This document shows, in pieces, positions 34,484 to 43,509 of a stretch of DNA of 64,000 nt. Origin of the DNA: UBA1140 sp964573285 (GTDB taxonomy: Bacteria > Campylobacterota > Campylobacteria > Campylobacterales > Sulfurovaceae); NCBI GenBank assembly GCA_964573285.1, contig CAZNJD010000009.1:53546-117545 (forward strand). The letters run 5' to 3'. The position numbers were made by a program, and so were the translations under genes. Position 1 is the stretch's first letter. Every line of letters begins with the position of its first letter. Under the pieces are notes generated by a model. It searched no databases, had not been told where the DNA came from, and saw only the letters and a program-made list of their open reading frames with translations.

Positions 34484-35368
34484 ATGAACCAAAGAACTAT
34501 TTGCAAACCAGTTGAAGTTGTAGGGATTGGATTACACAAAGGTGAACCTATCAAATTAAGACTTGAACCCTTAAGTGAAGATGCAGGGATTATTTTCTAT
34601 AGAGAAGATTTAGCCTTACGTATTCCACTCTCTCCATCTAATGTTATTGACACCCAAATGGCTACAGTTCTTGGAACTGATAGAGGTTCTATATCAACTA
34701 TTGAACATTTTCTATCAGCTATATATGCTTATGGAATTGATAATCTAAGAGTTGTAATTAATGGTAATGAGATGCCTATTATGGATGGAAGTGCAGCCTC
34801 ATTTTGTCTGCTTTTAGATGAAGCAGGAATAAAAGAGCAATCTCTACCTAAAAAAGTTATCCATATTAAAAAGGTTATAGAAGTTAGAGATGGTAATAAA
34901 TTTGTAAGATTAGAGCCTAGCAGTAGGTCAACATTCAATTTTGATATTGATTTTGAACATCCTGTTATAGGACAACAATCCCAACTATATAACTTTGGAA
35001 CTAAATCATTTATTGAAAATATAGCAAGAGCTAGAACCTTTGGCTTTGCTAGAGATATTCAATATCTCCAAAGTATCAATTTAGCTTTGGGTGCTAGTCT
35101 CAATAATGCTATTGGACTTGATGATGAGAAAGTTTTAAACCCTGAGGGATTGAGATTTACCAATGAGTTTGTACGGCATAAAATATTAGATGCTATGGGA
35201 GATATGATGGTAATGGGTTATGTAGTTTTGGGTGCATATAGCTCATTTGCAGGAAGTCATAAACTTAATCATAAACTTACTCAAAAAGTTTTAGCTAATA
35301 GTGCTAATTATGAGATTGTAACTCTAAATAAAGTAAAAAGTAGAGCATTTGAAAAAAGTTTTGCCTAA
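34484..35368 (+). CDS. lpxC: UDP-3-O-acyl-N-acetylglucosamine deacetylase
   Basis: A 294-residue zinc enzyme for the committed step of lipid A synthesis. Zinc ligands are His75 (STIEHFLSA), His232 and Asp236 (FVRHKILDAMGD), and the late His is in GSHKLNH. GIGLHKG near the N-terminus and MDGSAASF in the middle are family blocks. Full length. It overlaps the tsaB-like gene by 20 nt. Confidence 0.96.
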   Translation: MNQRTICKPVEVVGIGLHKGEPIKLRLEPLSEDAGIIFYREDLALRIPLSPSNVIDTQMATVLGTDRGSISTIEHFLSAIYAYGIDNLRVVINGNEMPIMDGSAASFCLLLDEAGIKEQSLPKKVIHIKKVIEVRDGNKFVRLEPSSRSTFNFDIDFEHPVIGQQSQLYNFGTKSFIENIARARTFGFARDIQYLQSINLALGASLNNAIGLDDEKVLNPEGLRFTNEFVRHKILDAMGDMMVMGYVVLGAYSSFAGSHKLNHKLTQKVLANSANYEIVTLNKVKSRAFEKSFA

Positions 35369-35816
35369 ATATAGTGTTCTTATCATCTCTATATCTTCAC
35401 CTCTACTTATTGGAGTATATAGAGATAATTTATTAATAGATACTATAGAAAAAAATGAAAAAACTTCTGATATACTCCTCGAAGTTCTAATGAATATTTC
35501 TGCACAATATAACTATAAAGAGCTAATCTATACTAATGGACCAGGTAGTTATATGTCTATAAAATTAACATACATTACACTCCGAACTTTAGAGATTATC
35601 GAAGGAGTAAAGATATATGGTTGTGATGCTTTTTCTCTTAATAATCAAAATCCTATTAAAGCTATAGGTAAACTATACTTTATCAAAGAAAAAAATACTA
35701 TAATAACAAAAAAATTTGATGAGGCTGTAGAGCAACGGTTTAAATTACCTTCCATGTTGAGTGAAGTTACTATTTTGAATAATAATAAACCGTTGTATAT
35801 TTTACCTGCCGTTTAA
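35349..35816 (+). CDS. tsaB: TsaB-like tRNA threonylcarbamoyladenosine protein
   Basis: A 155-residue, shortened member of the TsaB/YeaZ family, which supports TsaD in forming t6A37 on ANN-decoding tRNAs. TNGPGSYMSIKL corresponds to the usual GPGSFTGLR block, and the N-terminal IISISSPLLIGVY to the beta-hairpin of the ASKHA fold. Ordinary TsaB is about 220 residues, so the C-terminal half is reduced, as is typical in this phylum. It overlaps lpxC and precedes thrB, the position I recall for C. jejuni Cj0133. Confidence 0.7.
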   Translation: MKKVLPKYSVLIISISSPLLIGVYRDNLLIDTIEKNEKTSDILLEVLMNISAQYNYKELIYTNGPGSYMSIKLTYITLRTLEIIEGVKIYGCDAFSLNNQNPIKAIGKLYFIKEKNTIITKKFDEAVEQRFKLPSMLSEVTILNNNKPLYILPAV

Positions 35817-35855
35817 TTATTAATTTATAATTATAACATCAGCAAAGGAAGTGCT

Positions 35856-36737
35856 TTGTTTGTATCCGTACCTGCTACCTCTGCCAATCTTGGCCCCGGA
35901 TTTGATACTCTTGGGTTAGCAATTAATTTTCGTAATGAGATAATTATAAAACCGTCACGATTTTTTTCTGTATCAACTCGTGGTGAAGGAGCAGAAAATC
36001 CTCATATTCGTAAAAATATTCTGTTTATGGATATTTTTGATAAACAGTATCAAATTTTAAAAGGTCATAAAGATAACTTTCGGTTTGAGTTTACTAATCG
36101 TATTCCTATATCACGAGGCTTGGGTAGCTCTTCAGCCGTTATTACTGCTGCATTAACTGCTGCTTTTGTAGCATCTAAACAGAGATATAACAAACGAAAG
36201 ATTTTAAATCTTGCTCTTGAGTATGAAGCACATCCTGATAATATCACACCTGCTGTAATGGGTGGATTTAATGTAGCTTGTGTTGAAGAGCAAAAAGTAT
36301 ATAGTAAAAAAAGAAAAATTCCAGATTATCTAAGAGCTGTTTTAGTTGTTCCAAATAGAACTATATCTACAGCAAAATCTCGTACAATCCTACCTGATAT
36401 ATATAGGAAAGAGGAGATAGTATATTCTCTATCTAGGTCATCATTTATGACTTCACTTTTTATGACAGAGTCTTGGGATTTATTGAAAATTGCTTCAAAA
36501 GATAAATTACATCAGACAAGACGAATGAAACAGATGCCAGAACTTTTTGAAGTACAAAAGGTGGCATTAGAAAATGGAGCATTAATGAGTACTCTCTCAG
36601 GAAGTGGTTCAACCTTTTTTACACTATGTTATGCAGTTGATGCGTCTAAAATTCACAAAGCTTTAGAAACTAAGTTCCCTAAATATAGAGTTTTTACTAA
36701 AACACTTGATAATTATGGTGTAACTTCAAAGAGTTAA
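35856..36737 (+). CDS. thrB: Homoserine kinase
   Basis: A 293-residue GHMP kinase that phosphorylates homoserine on the way to threonine. The N-terminus FVSVPATSANLGPGFDTLG, the ATP-binding PISRGLGSSSAVI and the C-terminal TLSGSGSTFF are the three GHMP blocks. The start is a TTG with AAAGGA 6 nt upstream. No ATG is available at the right place. Next in the operon is ylxR. Confidence 0.94.
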   Translation: MFVSVPATSANLGPGFDTLGLAINFRNEIIIKPSRFFSVSTRGEGAENPHIRKNILFMDIFDKQYQILKGHKDNFRFEFTNRIPISRGLGSSSAVITAALTAAFVASKQRYNKRKILNLALEYEAHPDNITPAVMGGFNVACVEEQKVYSKKRKIPDYLRAVLVVPNRTISTAKSRTILPDIYRKEEIVYSLSRSSFMTSLFMTESWDLLKIASKDKLHQTRRMKQMPELFEVQKVALENGALMSTLSGSGSTFFTLCYAVDASKIHKALETKFPKYRVFTKTLDNYGVTSKS

Positions 36738-36758
36738 TAACAAAAGTTGGATATAATT

Positions 36759-37010
36759 ATGCAAAAAAATGAACCTATACGAATGTGTATAGCATGTAGA
36801 GAACGAGACCTACAAAAAAAGTTAATACGACTACAACAAGATAATAATAATATTTTCCCTTACACTAGTCAAGGTAGAAGTTTTTATCTATGTACTCTTT
36901 GTAGTGAAAATGAAAAAAGAATAAAAGGCTTAATTAAGCGTTTTCGACTCTCTACAGATGATAGTGAACGGTTTGTTAAGTATTTAAAGGAGTTAAATAA
37001 GAATGGATAG
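36759..37010 (+). CDS. ylxR: YlxR (DUF448) family nucleic-acid-binding protein
   Basis: An 83-residue basic protein with the DUF448 pattern: EPIRMCIACRERDLQKKLIR at the start, GRSFYLC in the middle and a later Cys pair. YlxR proteins are small RNA-binding proteins found before infB. In other bacteria they affect RNase P or transcription. The ATG at 36759 is taken rather than an upstream TTG. It overlaps infB by 8 nt. Confidence 0.88.
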   Translation: MQKNEPIRMCIACRERDLQKKLIRLQQDNNNIFPYTSQGRSFYLCTLCSENEKRIKGLIKRFRLSTDDSERFVKYLKELNKNG

Positions 37011-39711
37011 AATTAAAATCCAAGAGATAGCACAAGAGGCTGGAGCATCTAATGCAGTATTACTTGAAAAAGCAAAAGAGCTAGGTTTTGATGTAAAAGC
37101 AGCTAATAGTACACTAACCGTTGAAGAGGCTGGAGTTCTAATAGATTATGCTATCAATGGTGTAAAGCCAAAAGTAGAAAAAAAGATAAAAATAAAAAAG
37201 GCTACTATAGTTAAAAAGGCTACTATTCCAACAGCTACGACTACAGAAGAACCCAAAAAATTACCAGAAGGTAATATTATAAAAGAAGAGCCTAAAGAAA
37301 AAGCTAAAATGAAAAAAGAAGCTGAAATAAACAAAGAAGCTAAGATAAAAAAAGAGATTAAAATAAAAAAAGAGCCTATAAATAAAGAAGAGGTTGTAAA
37401 AACAGCAATAACTAGAGAGCCAAATATTAAAAAAATAGAAACAGCTATAGAAAAGCCTAAAGTTGTTGTAAAACCAAAAATAAAAAGAAAAAGAATTGGT
37501 ATCACTGTTATTAAAAAAGCAGATAGAGAGAGACCTAAAATTAGAATAGTTGATGAGAGAAAACCTGAAAAAGAGATTTCTATTGTTAGAAAATCTCAAC
37601 CAAAAGGTATGCCAACTCCTCCATCTAAGAAAAAACCCAAAAAAGTAGCACAAGCTAAATCAACTGGTGAAAAACTTAATTTTATGTCCAATGCAGGTTT
37701 TGGTAATGGGAGAAATAGCGTAACTGAAATAGAAGAAGAGCCAGAAGTAATGATGCTTGATTTCTCTGATAAAAATATCTATGAAGATATGCTAAGACAA
37801 GAGCAAAAACGAAAAGAAGAGGCTAAAAAGAGAGCAGGAAATAGTCCACAACAAGGTCGTGGTAGAAATGGTACACAAAATCGAAGAAGACCATCAGGTC
37901 TTAGACGAGGTGGTAAACGAAAAAAATATATTAAAGAAGAGAGTACAGAACAGATAAACTCTATACAAATTCCTGAGAATGTAAGAGTTTATGAGTTTGC
38001 TGAAAAAGTTGGTAGAAGTACTGGTGAAGTTATCAAAGTACTTTTTGCTTTAGGGACAATGTTTACACAAAATGACTTTTTGGATAAAGATTCTATAGAG
38101 ATTTTAGCAGAAGAGTTTGCTGTAGAGGTAACAACAATTAACCCATTAGATGCCTTGGATTATGTAAAAGTATATGATGCTATAAAGGATAAAAACTTAG
38201 AAGAGAGACCACCAGTTATCACTATAATGGGGCATGTTGACCATGGTAAAACATCACTTCTTGATAAAATTCGTTCAACTAAAATAGCAGCAAAAGAGGC
38301 AGGGGGCATTACGCAACATATTGGTGCTTATCAAGTTGAAAAAAATGGTAAAAAAATATCATTCATAGATACTCCAGGTCACTCAGCATTTACAGAGATG
38401 CGTTCAAGAGGAGCTCAAGCAACTGATATTGTTATTATTGTTGTTGCTGCTGATGATGGTGTAAAACAACAAACTAAAGAAGCAGTTTCTCATGCTAAAG
38501 CTGCTGATGTACCAATTGTTGTGGCTATTAATAAAATCGACAAAGAGAGTGCTAATCCAGAACTAGTTAAAAAACAATTATCAGAGCTTGATATTACACC
38601 ATCAGAATGGGGTGGGGAGTATGAATTTATCCCTGTCTCAGCTCATACGGGTGAAGGTATTGAAGATTTACTTGATACTCTTTTACTTACAGCTGAAGTA
38701 ATGGAACTTACAGCCGATGCTACTAGAAATGCCAAAGCAATAGTAGTTGAAAGTTCAGTAGAAAAAGGTTTTGGAGCTGTTGCAGATATTATTGTTCAAA
38801 ATGGTACTTTGAAGATTGGAGATAGCTTTGTAGTAGGCAGTACTTATGGTAAAATCAAAACTATGATATTAGATGATGGGTCTCGTACTAAAGCTATTGG
38901 ACCGAGTACTCCTGCTGCTGTTGTAGGGTTATCAGAAGTACCAATAGCAGGTGATGTATTAGTTGTAATGGACTCTGAAAAAGAGGCTAGAGAGATAGCT
39001 GATAAAAGAGCAGAATATGCTAGAACTAAAGAGCTTTCAAAAAGTAAAAAAGTTTCTCTTGAAGATTTATCTGCTGTTATTGCTGAAGGCAATTTAAAAT
39101 CACTTCCTGTAATTATAAAAACAGATGTCCAAGGTTCTCTCGAAGCAATTAAAGGTATATTAGCAGAGCTCAAAAATGAAGAAGTTAAAGTAAATGTAAT
39201 TCATGAAGGTGTTGGTGGCGTAACAGAAAGTGATGTTCAACTAGCAGATGCCTCTGAACACTCTATTATTCTAGGGTTCAATGTTCGACCTACTGGAAAT
39301 GTCAAGAAAAAAGCAAAAGAACTCGGCGTAGAGATTAAGACATACTCCATTATTTATAAACTATTAGATGATATTAAAGCCTTGCTAGGTGGCATGATGA
39401 GTCCTATAATATCTGAAGAGATTATAGGTCAAGCAGAAGTTCGTGAGACATTTACAGTAGCTAAAGTAGGAACAATTGCAGGTTGTAAAGTATCTGAGGG
39501 AATAATTATACGAAATGCAGGTGCTAGACTTATCCGTGAAGGTATAGTAATATATACAAGTAAAATTTCATCATTGAAACGATTTAATGATGATGTAAGA
39601 GAGGTCAAAAATGGATTTGAATGTGGTATTATGCTTGATAAATATAATGATATTAAAGAGGGTGATGTAATAGAAACTTTCAAAATGGTAGAAGAACAAG
39701 TTTCTTTATAG
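37003..39711 (+). CDS. infB: Translation initiation factor IF-2
   Basis: A 902-residue GTPase that places initiator tRNA on the 30S subunit and promotes subunit joining. A short N-terminal helical domain (1-50) is followed by a Lys/Glu/Ile-rich linker with imperfect repeats (55-310), the second N domain, and the G domain with GHVDHGKTSL, DTPGHSAF and NKIDK between about residues 405 and 575. Domains II, III and IV follow. The linker is low complexity and of variable length in the family. It is followed by rbfA 9 nt later. Confidence 0.97.
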   Translation: MDRIKIQEIAQEAGASNAVLLEKAKELGFDVKAANSTLTVEEAGVLIDYAINGVKPKVEKKIKIKKATIVKKATIPTATTTEEPKKLPEGNIIKEEPKEKAKMKKEAEINKEAKIKKEIKIKKEPINKEEVVKTAITREPNIKKIETAIEKPKVVVKPKIKRKRIGITVIKKADRERPKIRIVDERKPEKEISIVRKSQPKGMPTPPSKKKPKKVAQAKSTGEKLNFMSNAGFGNGRNSVTEIEEEPEVMMLDFSDKNIYEDMLRQEQKRKEEAKKRAGNSPQQGRGRNGTQNRRRPSGLRRGGKRKKYIKEESTEQINSIQIPENVRVYEFAEKVGRSTGEVIKVLFALGTMFTQNDFLDKDSIEILAEEFAVEVTTINPLDALDYVKVYDAIKDKNLEERPPVITIMGHVDHGKTSLLDKIRSTKIAAKEAGGITQHIGAYQVEKNGKKISFIDTPGHSAFTEMRSRGAQATDIVIIVVAADDGVKQQTKEAVSHAKAADVPIVVAINKIDKESANPELVKKQLSELDITPSEWGGEYEFIPVSAHTGEGIEDLLDTLLLTAEVMELTADATRNAKAIVVESSVEKGFGAVADIIVQNGTLKIGDSFVVGSTYGKIKTMILDDGSRTKAIGPSTPAAVVGLSEVPIAGDVLVVMDSEKEAREIADKRAEYARTKELSKSKKVSLEDLSAVIAEGNLKSLPVIIKTDVQGSLEAIKGILAELKNEEVKVNVIHEGVGGVTESDVQLADASEHSIILGFNVRPTGNVKKKAKELGVEIKTYSIIYKLLDDIKALLGGMMSPIISEEIIGQAEVRETFTVAKVGTIAGCKVSEGIIIRNAGARLIREGIVIYTSKISSLKRFNDDVREVKNGFECGIMLDKYNDIKEGDVIETFKMVEEQVSL

Positions 39712-39720
39712 TGATGAATA

Positions 39721-40101
39721 ATGAGAGAAGAAGAGATAAAAAGAAAAAGAACAGAGTCACGACTTGTGGAGCTAATACCTGAAGCATTATCTACTATGAA
39801 TGATAATCGTATTAATGGATTAACAGTAACAGAGGTTGTATGTTCAAGAGGACGATATGATGCCAAAGTATATTTGGATAAATCATATCTTAATGAAAAA
39901 GAGCAAGGTGAAGCACTAAAACAGCTTAGAGTGGTATCAAACTATCTATCAACTTATATTAGAGAGAGTGAGGGTTGGTTTAAAGCACCCAGATTTACAT
40001 TTGAATTTGATGACCAGTTAGAAAGAATATCCAATATAGAAGCTCTATTTAAAGAGATAGGCAAAAGAAAAAGCAAGGATAGTCAAGATGAGTCTAAATG
40101 A
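39721..40101 (+). CDS. rbfA: Ribosome-binding factor A
   Basis: A 126-residue KH-like protein needed for 16S rRNA 5'-end maturation and cold adaptation. The start REEEIKRKRTESRLVELI and the conserved VCSRGRYDAKVYLD are seen. It overlaps rimP by 14 nt, keeping the infB-rbfA-rimP order that groups factors for 30S biogenesis. Confidence 0.85.
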   Translation: MREEEIKRKRTESRLVELIPEALSTMNDNRINGLTVTEVVCSRGRYDAKVYLDKSYLNEKEQGEALKQLRVVSNYLSTYIRESEGWFKAPRFTFEFDDQLERISNIEALFKEIGKRKSKDSQDESK

Positions 40102-40525
40102 GCAGATAGCAAAAATTGTAAAAGCCAATGGAGCTAGTTTTTATGGAACAGAGACTGCACAAGAGGATGGAAAGAGTATTTTTAGAGTTTATGTTACTAA
40201 AGAGGGTGGAGTAAGTCTTGATTTATGTGCCGAAATATCTAATGAATTATCTCCATTTTTAGATGTTAATCCTCCTATGCATGAAGCTTATTATTTGGAG
40301 GTTAGCTCTCCTGGAATTGAGAGAAAATTAGAGAACCCTACACATTTTATGTCAGCTATTGGTGAGAGAGTCAAGTTCAAAGAACATGGTGGAGATAAAT
40401 TAAAAGGTCTAATAGTATCTGCTGATAATAAAGGATTTGTAATTACGCTAAAAGGTGAAGAGGTTAGATTTGAATATACCAATATATCAAAGGCAAAAAC
40501 CTATTTTGAGTGGAATAAAAAATAG
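40088..40525 (+). CDS. rimP: Ribosome maturation factor RimP
   Basis: A 145-residue protein needed for 30S assembly. The N-terminal domain includes FRVYVTKEGGVSLDLCAEISNELSPFLD, and YYLEVSSPGIERKLENPTHF is the family hallmark. A C-terminal SH3-like domain follows. It ends the lpxC-rimP run and is followed 1 nt later by a hairpin terminator. Confidence 0.93.
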   Translation: MSLNEQIAKIVKANGASFYGTETAQEDGKSIFRVYVTKEGGVSLDLCAEISNELSPFLDVNPPMHEAYYLEVSSPGIERKLENPTHFMSAIGERVKFKEHGGDKLKGLIVSADNKGFVITLKGEEVRFEYTNISKAKTYFEWNKK

Positions 40526-40526
40526 T

Positions 40527-40550
40527 GCTTCTCTTTTATAAAAGAAAAGC
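40527..40550. terminator. Hairpin after rimP
   Basis: Inverted repeat gcttctctttta / taaaagaaaagc with one mismatch, followed by an A/T-rich stretch. It lies between rimP and the convergent 31-residue ORF, so it may serve both. Confidence 0.55.
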
Positions 40551-40558
40551 ATATAATA

Positions 40559-40654
40559 TTATTCAGTATATTTTATAACGAAAATACCAATTTGTGGTTT
40601 TTCTTCTTTTCTACTAAAAAGTACAGTAAATAGTTCATAAAAAAAGTTTAACAT
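40559..40654 (-). CDS. Unannotated 31-residue small protein
   Basis: A short ORF on the minus strand opposite to its neighbours: ATG at 40654, TAA at 40559-40561. The ribosome-binding site AAGGAG sits 7 nt upstream, and TATAAT lies 33-38 nt upstream. The first half MLNFFYELFTVLFSRKEE is amphipathic to hydrophobic and aromatic, and the second half PQIGIFVIKYTE looks like a beta strand. It fits a small membrane-associated protein. No family is recognised, and it could be a chance ORF with good signals. Confidence 0.5.
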   Translation of the reverse strand: MLNFFYELFTVLFSRKEEKPQIGIFVIKYTE

Positions 40655-40686
40655 CCTATTTCTCCTTGTTAATTTTTTGTATATAA

Positions 40687-40692
40687 ATTATA
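40687..40692 (-). promoter_or_regulatory. Putative -10 element for the 31-residue ORF
   Basis: Minus-strand TATAAT in ttactataattta, 33 nt upstream of the small ORF's ATG. No convincing -35. Confidence 0.4.
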
Positions 40693-40764
40693 GTAAATAA
40701 ATAGTGAGTAATTGTGAAAAATATTAAGTAATTTATAAGTTTTATTAATTTTAATGGAGTATAT

Positions 40765-41766
40765 ATGAATAGTAATCAAATCTATATGCAATTAGCTATA
40801 GAAAAAGCATGGCAATATCAGCTAAGAACCTATCCAAACCCAGCAGTAGGTGCGTTAATCTTATATCAAAATAAAATAATTGCATTAGAAGCACATCAAA
40901 AAGCAGGAACTTCTCATGCAGAGGTTTTGGCTCTATTAAAAGCTTATGAAGTTATATCCAATAATAATATTAACTTTGATAGATTTGATGCAAAAAAAGC
41001 TCATAAATTTTTATATTCACTTCCCCAATATTTTTTTGCAGATACTACTATGTTTGTAACATTAGAGCCTTGTTCTCATATAGGCAAAACTCCATCTTGT
41101 GCTTGGCTTTTGGCTTATCTCAAACCCAAAAAGGTTATTGTAGCCACTTATGACCCTATAGAGGGTCATAATGATGGTATAGATATGCTCAAAAAGATAG
41201 GAGTAGATATTGAAGTAGGTGTATGCCAAAAAAGGGCTTCCGAGTTATTAGAGCCATTTTTGATTTGGCAAACAAGAGCTTTTATTCTTTTTAAAATAGC
41301 TCAAACATCCAATGGTAAAATAGGTGGAGGGTATCTAAGTTCAAAAGAGTCACTCACTCTCGTTCATCAACTACGAACTGTTTGTAGTCGTATGATTATT
41401 GGTGGTAATACAGTTAGATTAGATAGACCTACTCTTGATTGTAGGTTTACAGGAGATAATGCACCAAATATAACTATATACTCTAGGCAAGATAATTTTG
41501 ATAGAGATATACCTCTATTTGGAGTAGAGAATAGAGAAGTTAAAATAACTAATAAATTAGATTTAGATAAACCATCATTCCTTTTAGTCGAAGGAGGTGA
41601 AGGGATGTTAAATGCTTTAAAAGATAGAGTAGATTGGTTATTACAGTATCAAACACCCAAGCTATCTACTCATAACTCTTGTTATAATATCAATATGAGA
41701 TTAGAATTTTTATATCAAGAGTCAAAAGGGTGTGATTTGATGTTATGGAGCAGAGTATGTCATTAG
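40765..41766 (+). CDS. ribD: Bifunctional riboflavin biosynthesis deaminase/reductase
   Basis: A 333-residue two-domain enzyme of riboflavin synthesis. The N-terminal deaminase has zinc ligands in SHAEVLAL (HAE) and LEPCSHIGKTPSC (PCxxxGxTPxC). The C-terminal reductase has LFKIAQTSNGKIGG, then RMIIGGNTVRLDRPTLDCR and LLVEGGEGML. The final reductase strands look shortened, and the total is below the usual 360-370. The gene overlaps the helicase start by 10 nt. Confidence 0.9.
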   Translation: MNSNQIYMQLAIEKAWQYQLRTYPNPAVGALILYQNKIIALEAHQKAGTSHAEVLALLKAYEVISNNNINFDRFDAKKAHKFLYSLPQYFFADTTMFVTLEPCSHIGKTPSCAWLLAYLKPKKVIVATYDPIEGHNDGIDMLKKIGVDIEVGVCQKRASELLEPFLIWQTRAFILFKIAQTSNGKIGGGYLSSKESLTLVHQLRTVCSRMIIGGNTVRLDRPTLDCRFTGDNAPNITIYSRQDNFDRDIPLFGVENREVKITNKLDLDKPSFLLVEGGEGMLNALKDRVDWLLQYQTPKLSTHNSCYNINMRLEFLYQESKGCDLMLWSRVCH

Positions 41767-43028
41767 ATAGATTAGGTTTATCACCTGAAATTTTACAAGC
41801 AATTAAAGAAAAAGGTTATGAGAAATCAACTCCTATACAACAAAAACTAATCCCTGCTATATTTGGTGGACGAGATATTATCGCAGGTGCTATGACTGGA
41901 ACTGGTAAAACAGCAGGATTTGCACTACCAATATTGGATATATTAGCAAAAAAAAGTATAAAAGAGAGACACTATCCTCAAGCTATTATTATAACCCCAA
42001 CTAGAGAGTTAGCCAAACAAGTATATACTAATATAGAGCAGTATAGTAAATATCTACCACTCAAAAGTGTAGTATTATATGGTGGAGCAAAAATGACAAC
42101 TCAATCCAAAAAGCTTAAAGCAGGAGTTGATATTGTTATCTCAACAACTGGGCGACTATTAGAACATACAAAAGCAAAAAATATTTTATTAGATAGAGTA
42201 GAATATCTAGTTTTGGATGAAGCAGATACTATATTGGATATGGGTTTTATAGATGAAATCAGACAAATGCTCTCATTTTTACCTAATAAACGACAAAATA
42301 TCCTAATCTCTGCTACATTACCAGGGTCTGTTAAACGATTATCTACTCAAATACTTCATAGACCTCAATTAATAGAGGCTAACAGTATGGGAACAACAGC
42401 CTCTACACTCAAACAGATTGTCATTCCTGTTATCAAAGAGCTAAAAAATGAACTACTCTCTTTTTTGATAGGTTCAAGAAATTATCAAAAGGTTTTAGTA
42501 TTTGTTCGTAAAAAACAAGAAGCAGATAGTGTAGCCAAAGAGCTAAATCTAAGTGGACTCAAAACTTCAATTATACATGGGGATAAAAGCTCAGGAGTTC
42601 GTGCCAAAGCTTTAGAGGCTTTCAAAGAAAATAGAATAAGAGTATTAGTAGCTACAGATATTGCTTCAAGAGGATTAGATATTCCTACACTCGAAGTTGT
42701 AATAAATTATGATATACCTCATGTAATAGGAGATTATATTCATCGTATAGGTAGAACAGGTAGAGCAGGAGAAAAAGGTCTAGCTATTACGCTAGTCTCT
42801 CCTAATGAAGAGATAGCATTAAAAGATGTAGAAAGATTAATAGGCAAAAGTATTAGTAGAGAGATGATTAATGGTTACACACCCAAAGTTGTGGCAAAAC
42901 AGTTAGGTGCTAGAAAAATTAAAAAGAGCAATAAAAAAGTAGATGGAGCTTTTGGAAATAAAAAGAGAGCATCTATTAAAACCAATAAAAAGAGAAAAAC
43001 CACTAAAAGAGATAGATTTAGAAAATAA
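41757..43028 (+). CDS. DEAD-box RNA helicase (RhlE-type)
   Basis: A 423-residue ATP-dependent RNA helicase. The Q motif (GYEKSTPIQQKLIP), Walker A (AMTGTGKTAG), PTRELAKQ, the DEAD box (LVLDEADTILDMGF), SAT (ISATLPG), and motif VI (YIHRIGRTGRAG) are in order. A short basic tail (about 370-423, many Lys/Arg) should help RNA binding. I chose the ATG at 41757 because GGAG lies 6 nt upstream. An ATG four codons before it has no such site. Likely roles are ribosome assembly or mRNA turnover. Confidence 0.9.
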   Translation: MSLDRLGLSPEILQAIKEKGYEKSTPIQQKLIPAIFGGRDIIAGAMTGTGKTAGFALPILDILAKKSIKERHYPQAIIITPTRELAKQVYTNIEQYSKYLPLKSVVLYGGAKMTTQSKKLKAGVDIVISTTGRLLEHTKAKNILLDRVEYLVLDEADTILDMGFIDEIRQMLSFLPNKRQNILISATLPGSVKRLSTQILHRPQLIEANSMGTTASTLKQIVIPVIKELKNELLSFLIGSRNYQKVLVFVRKKQEADSVAKELNLSGLKTSIIHGDKSSGVRAKALEAFKENRIRVLVATDIASRGLDIPTLEVVINYDIPHVIGDYIHRIGRTGRAGEKGLAITLVSPNEEIALKDVERLIGKSISREMINGYTPKVVAKQLGARKIKKSNKKVDGAFGNKKRASIKTNKKRKTTKRDRFRK

Positions 43029-43107
43029 TTTAAATATATCTTAATGGTAACATTTAAGTAACAAATCTATTATAAACTTTTATAAAAATAGATAGGAGTT
43101 TTTATAT

Positions 43108-43449
43108 ATGAAAACAAAAATATTATCTTCAGCTTTAGTAGCAATACTATTAATAGGATGTGGAAGTGATGACTCTTCTACCACAACAATAGTTCCTTCT
43201 CCAACTCCTGCACTTAATGGGAATAGTTATGGATATGGTAATAGTGATATAAATAGAACTACTAATAGTAGTGTAAATAATAACTTAAAAATAGGTTATT
43301 TTTTAGATGCAACAGTTAGTGGTGCTAAATATTCAACAACTTCAGGACTTAAAGGTTTTACAGATAAGTATGGTAGATTTCAATATCAAGATAATGATAG
43401 CGTAACAGTTTCCATTGGAAATCTAATTTTATTGAACGGTATTTCGTAA
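43108..43449 (+). pseudogene. Truncated lipoprotein, likely remnant of a longer surface protein
   Basis: A 113-residue frame with a clear lipoprotein signal (MKTKILSSALVAILLIGCGS). A Ser/Thr/Asn-rich stretch follows, then one domain-like segment with GYFLDATVSGAKYSTTSGLKG and FTDKYGRFQYQ, which ends abruptly at GNLILLNGIS. In related bacteria this type of segment is, as I recall, the opening module of much longer secreted or adhesin-like lipoproteins. Only 60 bp remain before the mqnE stop, so the rest seems to be lost. It could still yield a short exported protein, since AGGAG precedes the ATG. Confidence 0.5.
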
Positions 43450-43509
43450 TACTTTTTTAAAAAATGAAATCCCTATTTTGTGGGCTTTAGTGTGATTTGA
43501 TGGGTTGAG

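Noticed and set aside
37146..37653. Two long minus-strand open frames opposite infB (119 and 130 codons).
   Set aside because: They mirror the Lys/Glu/Ile-rich linker of IF-2 and give low-complexity Phe/Ile/Ser-rich translations with no family signal.
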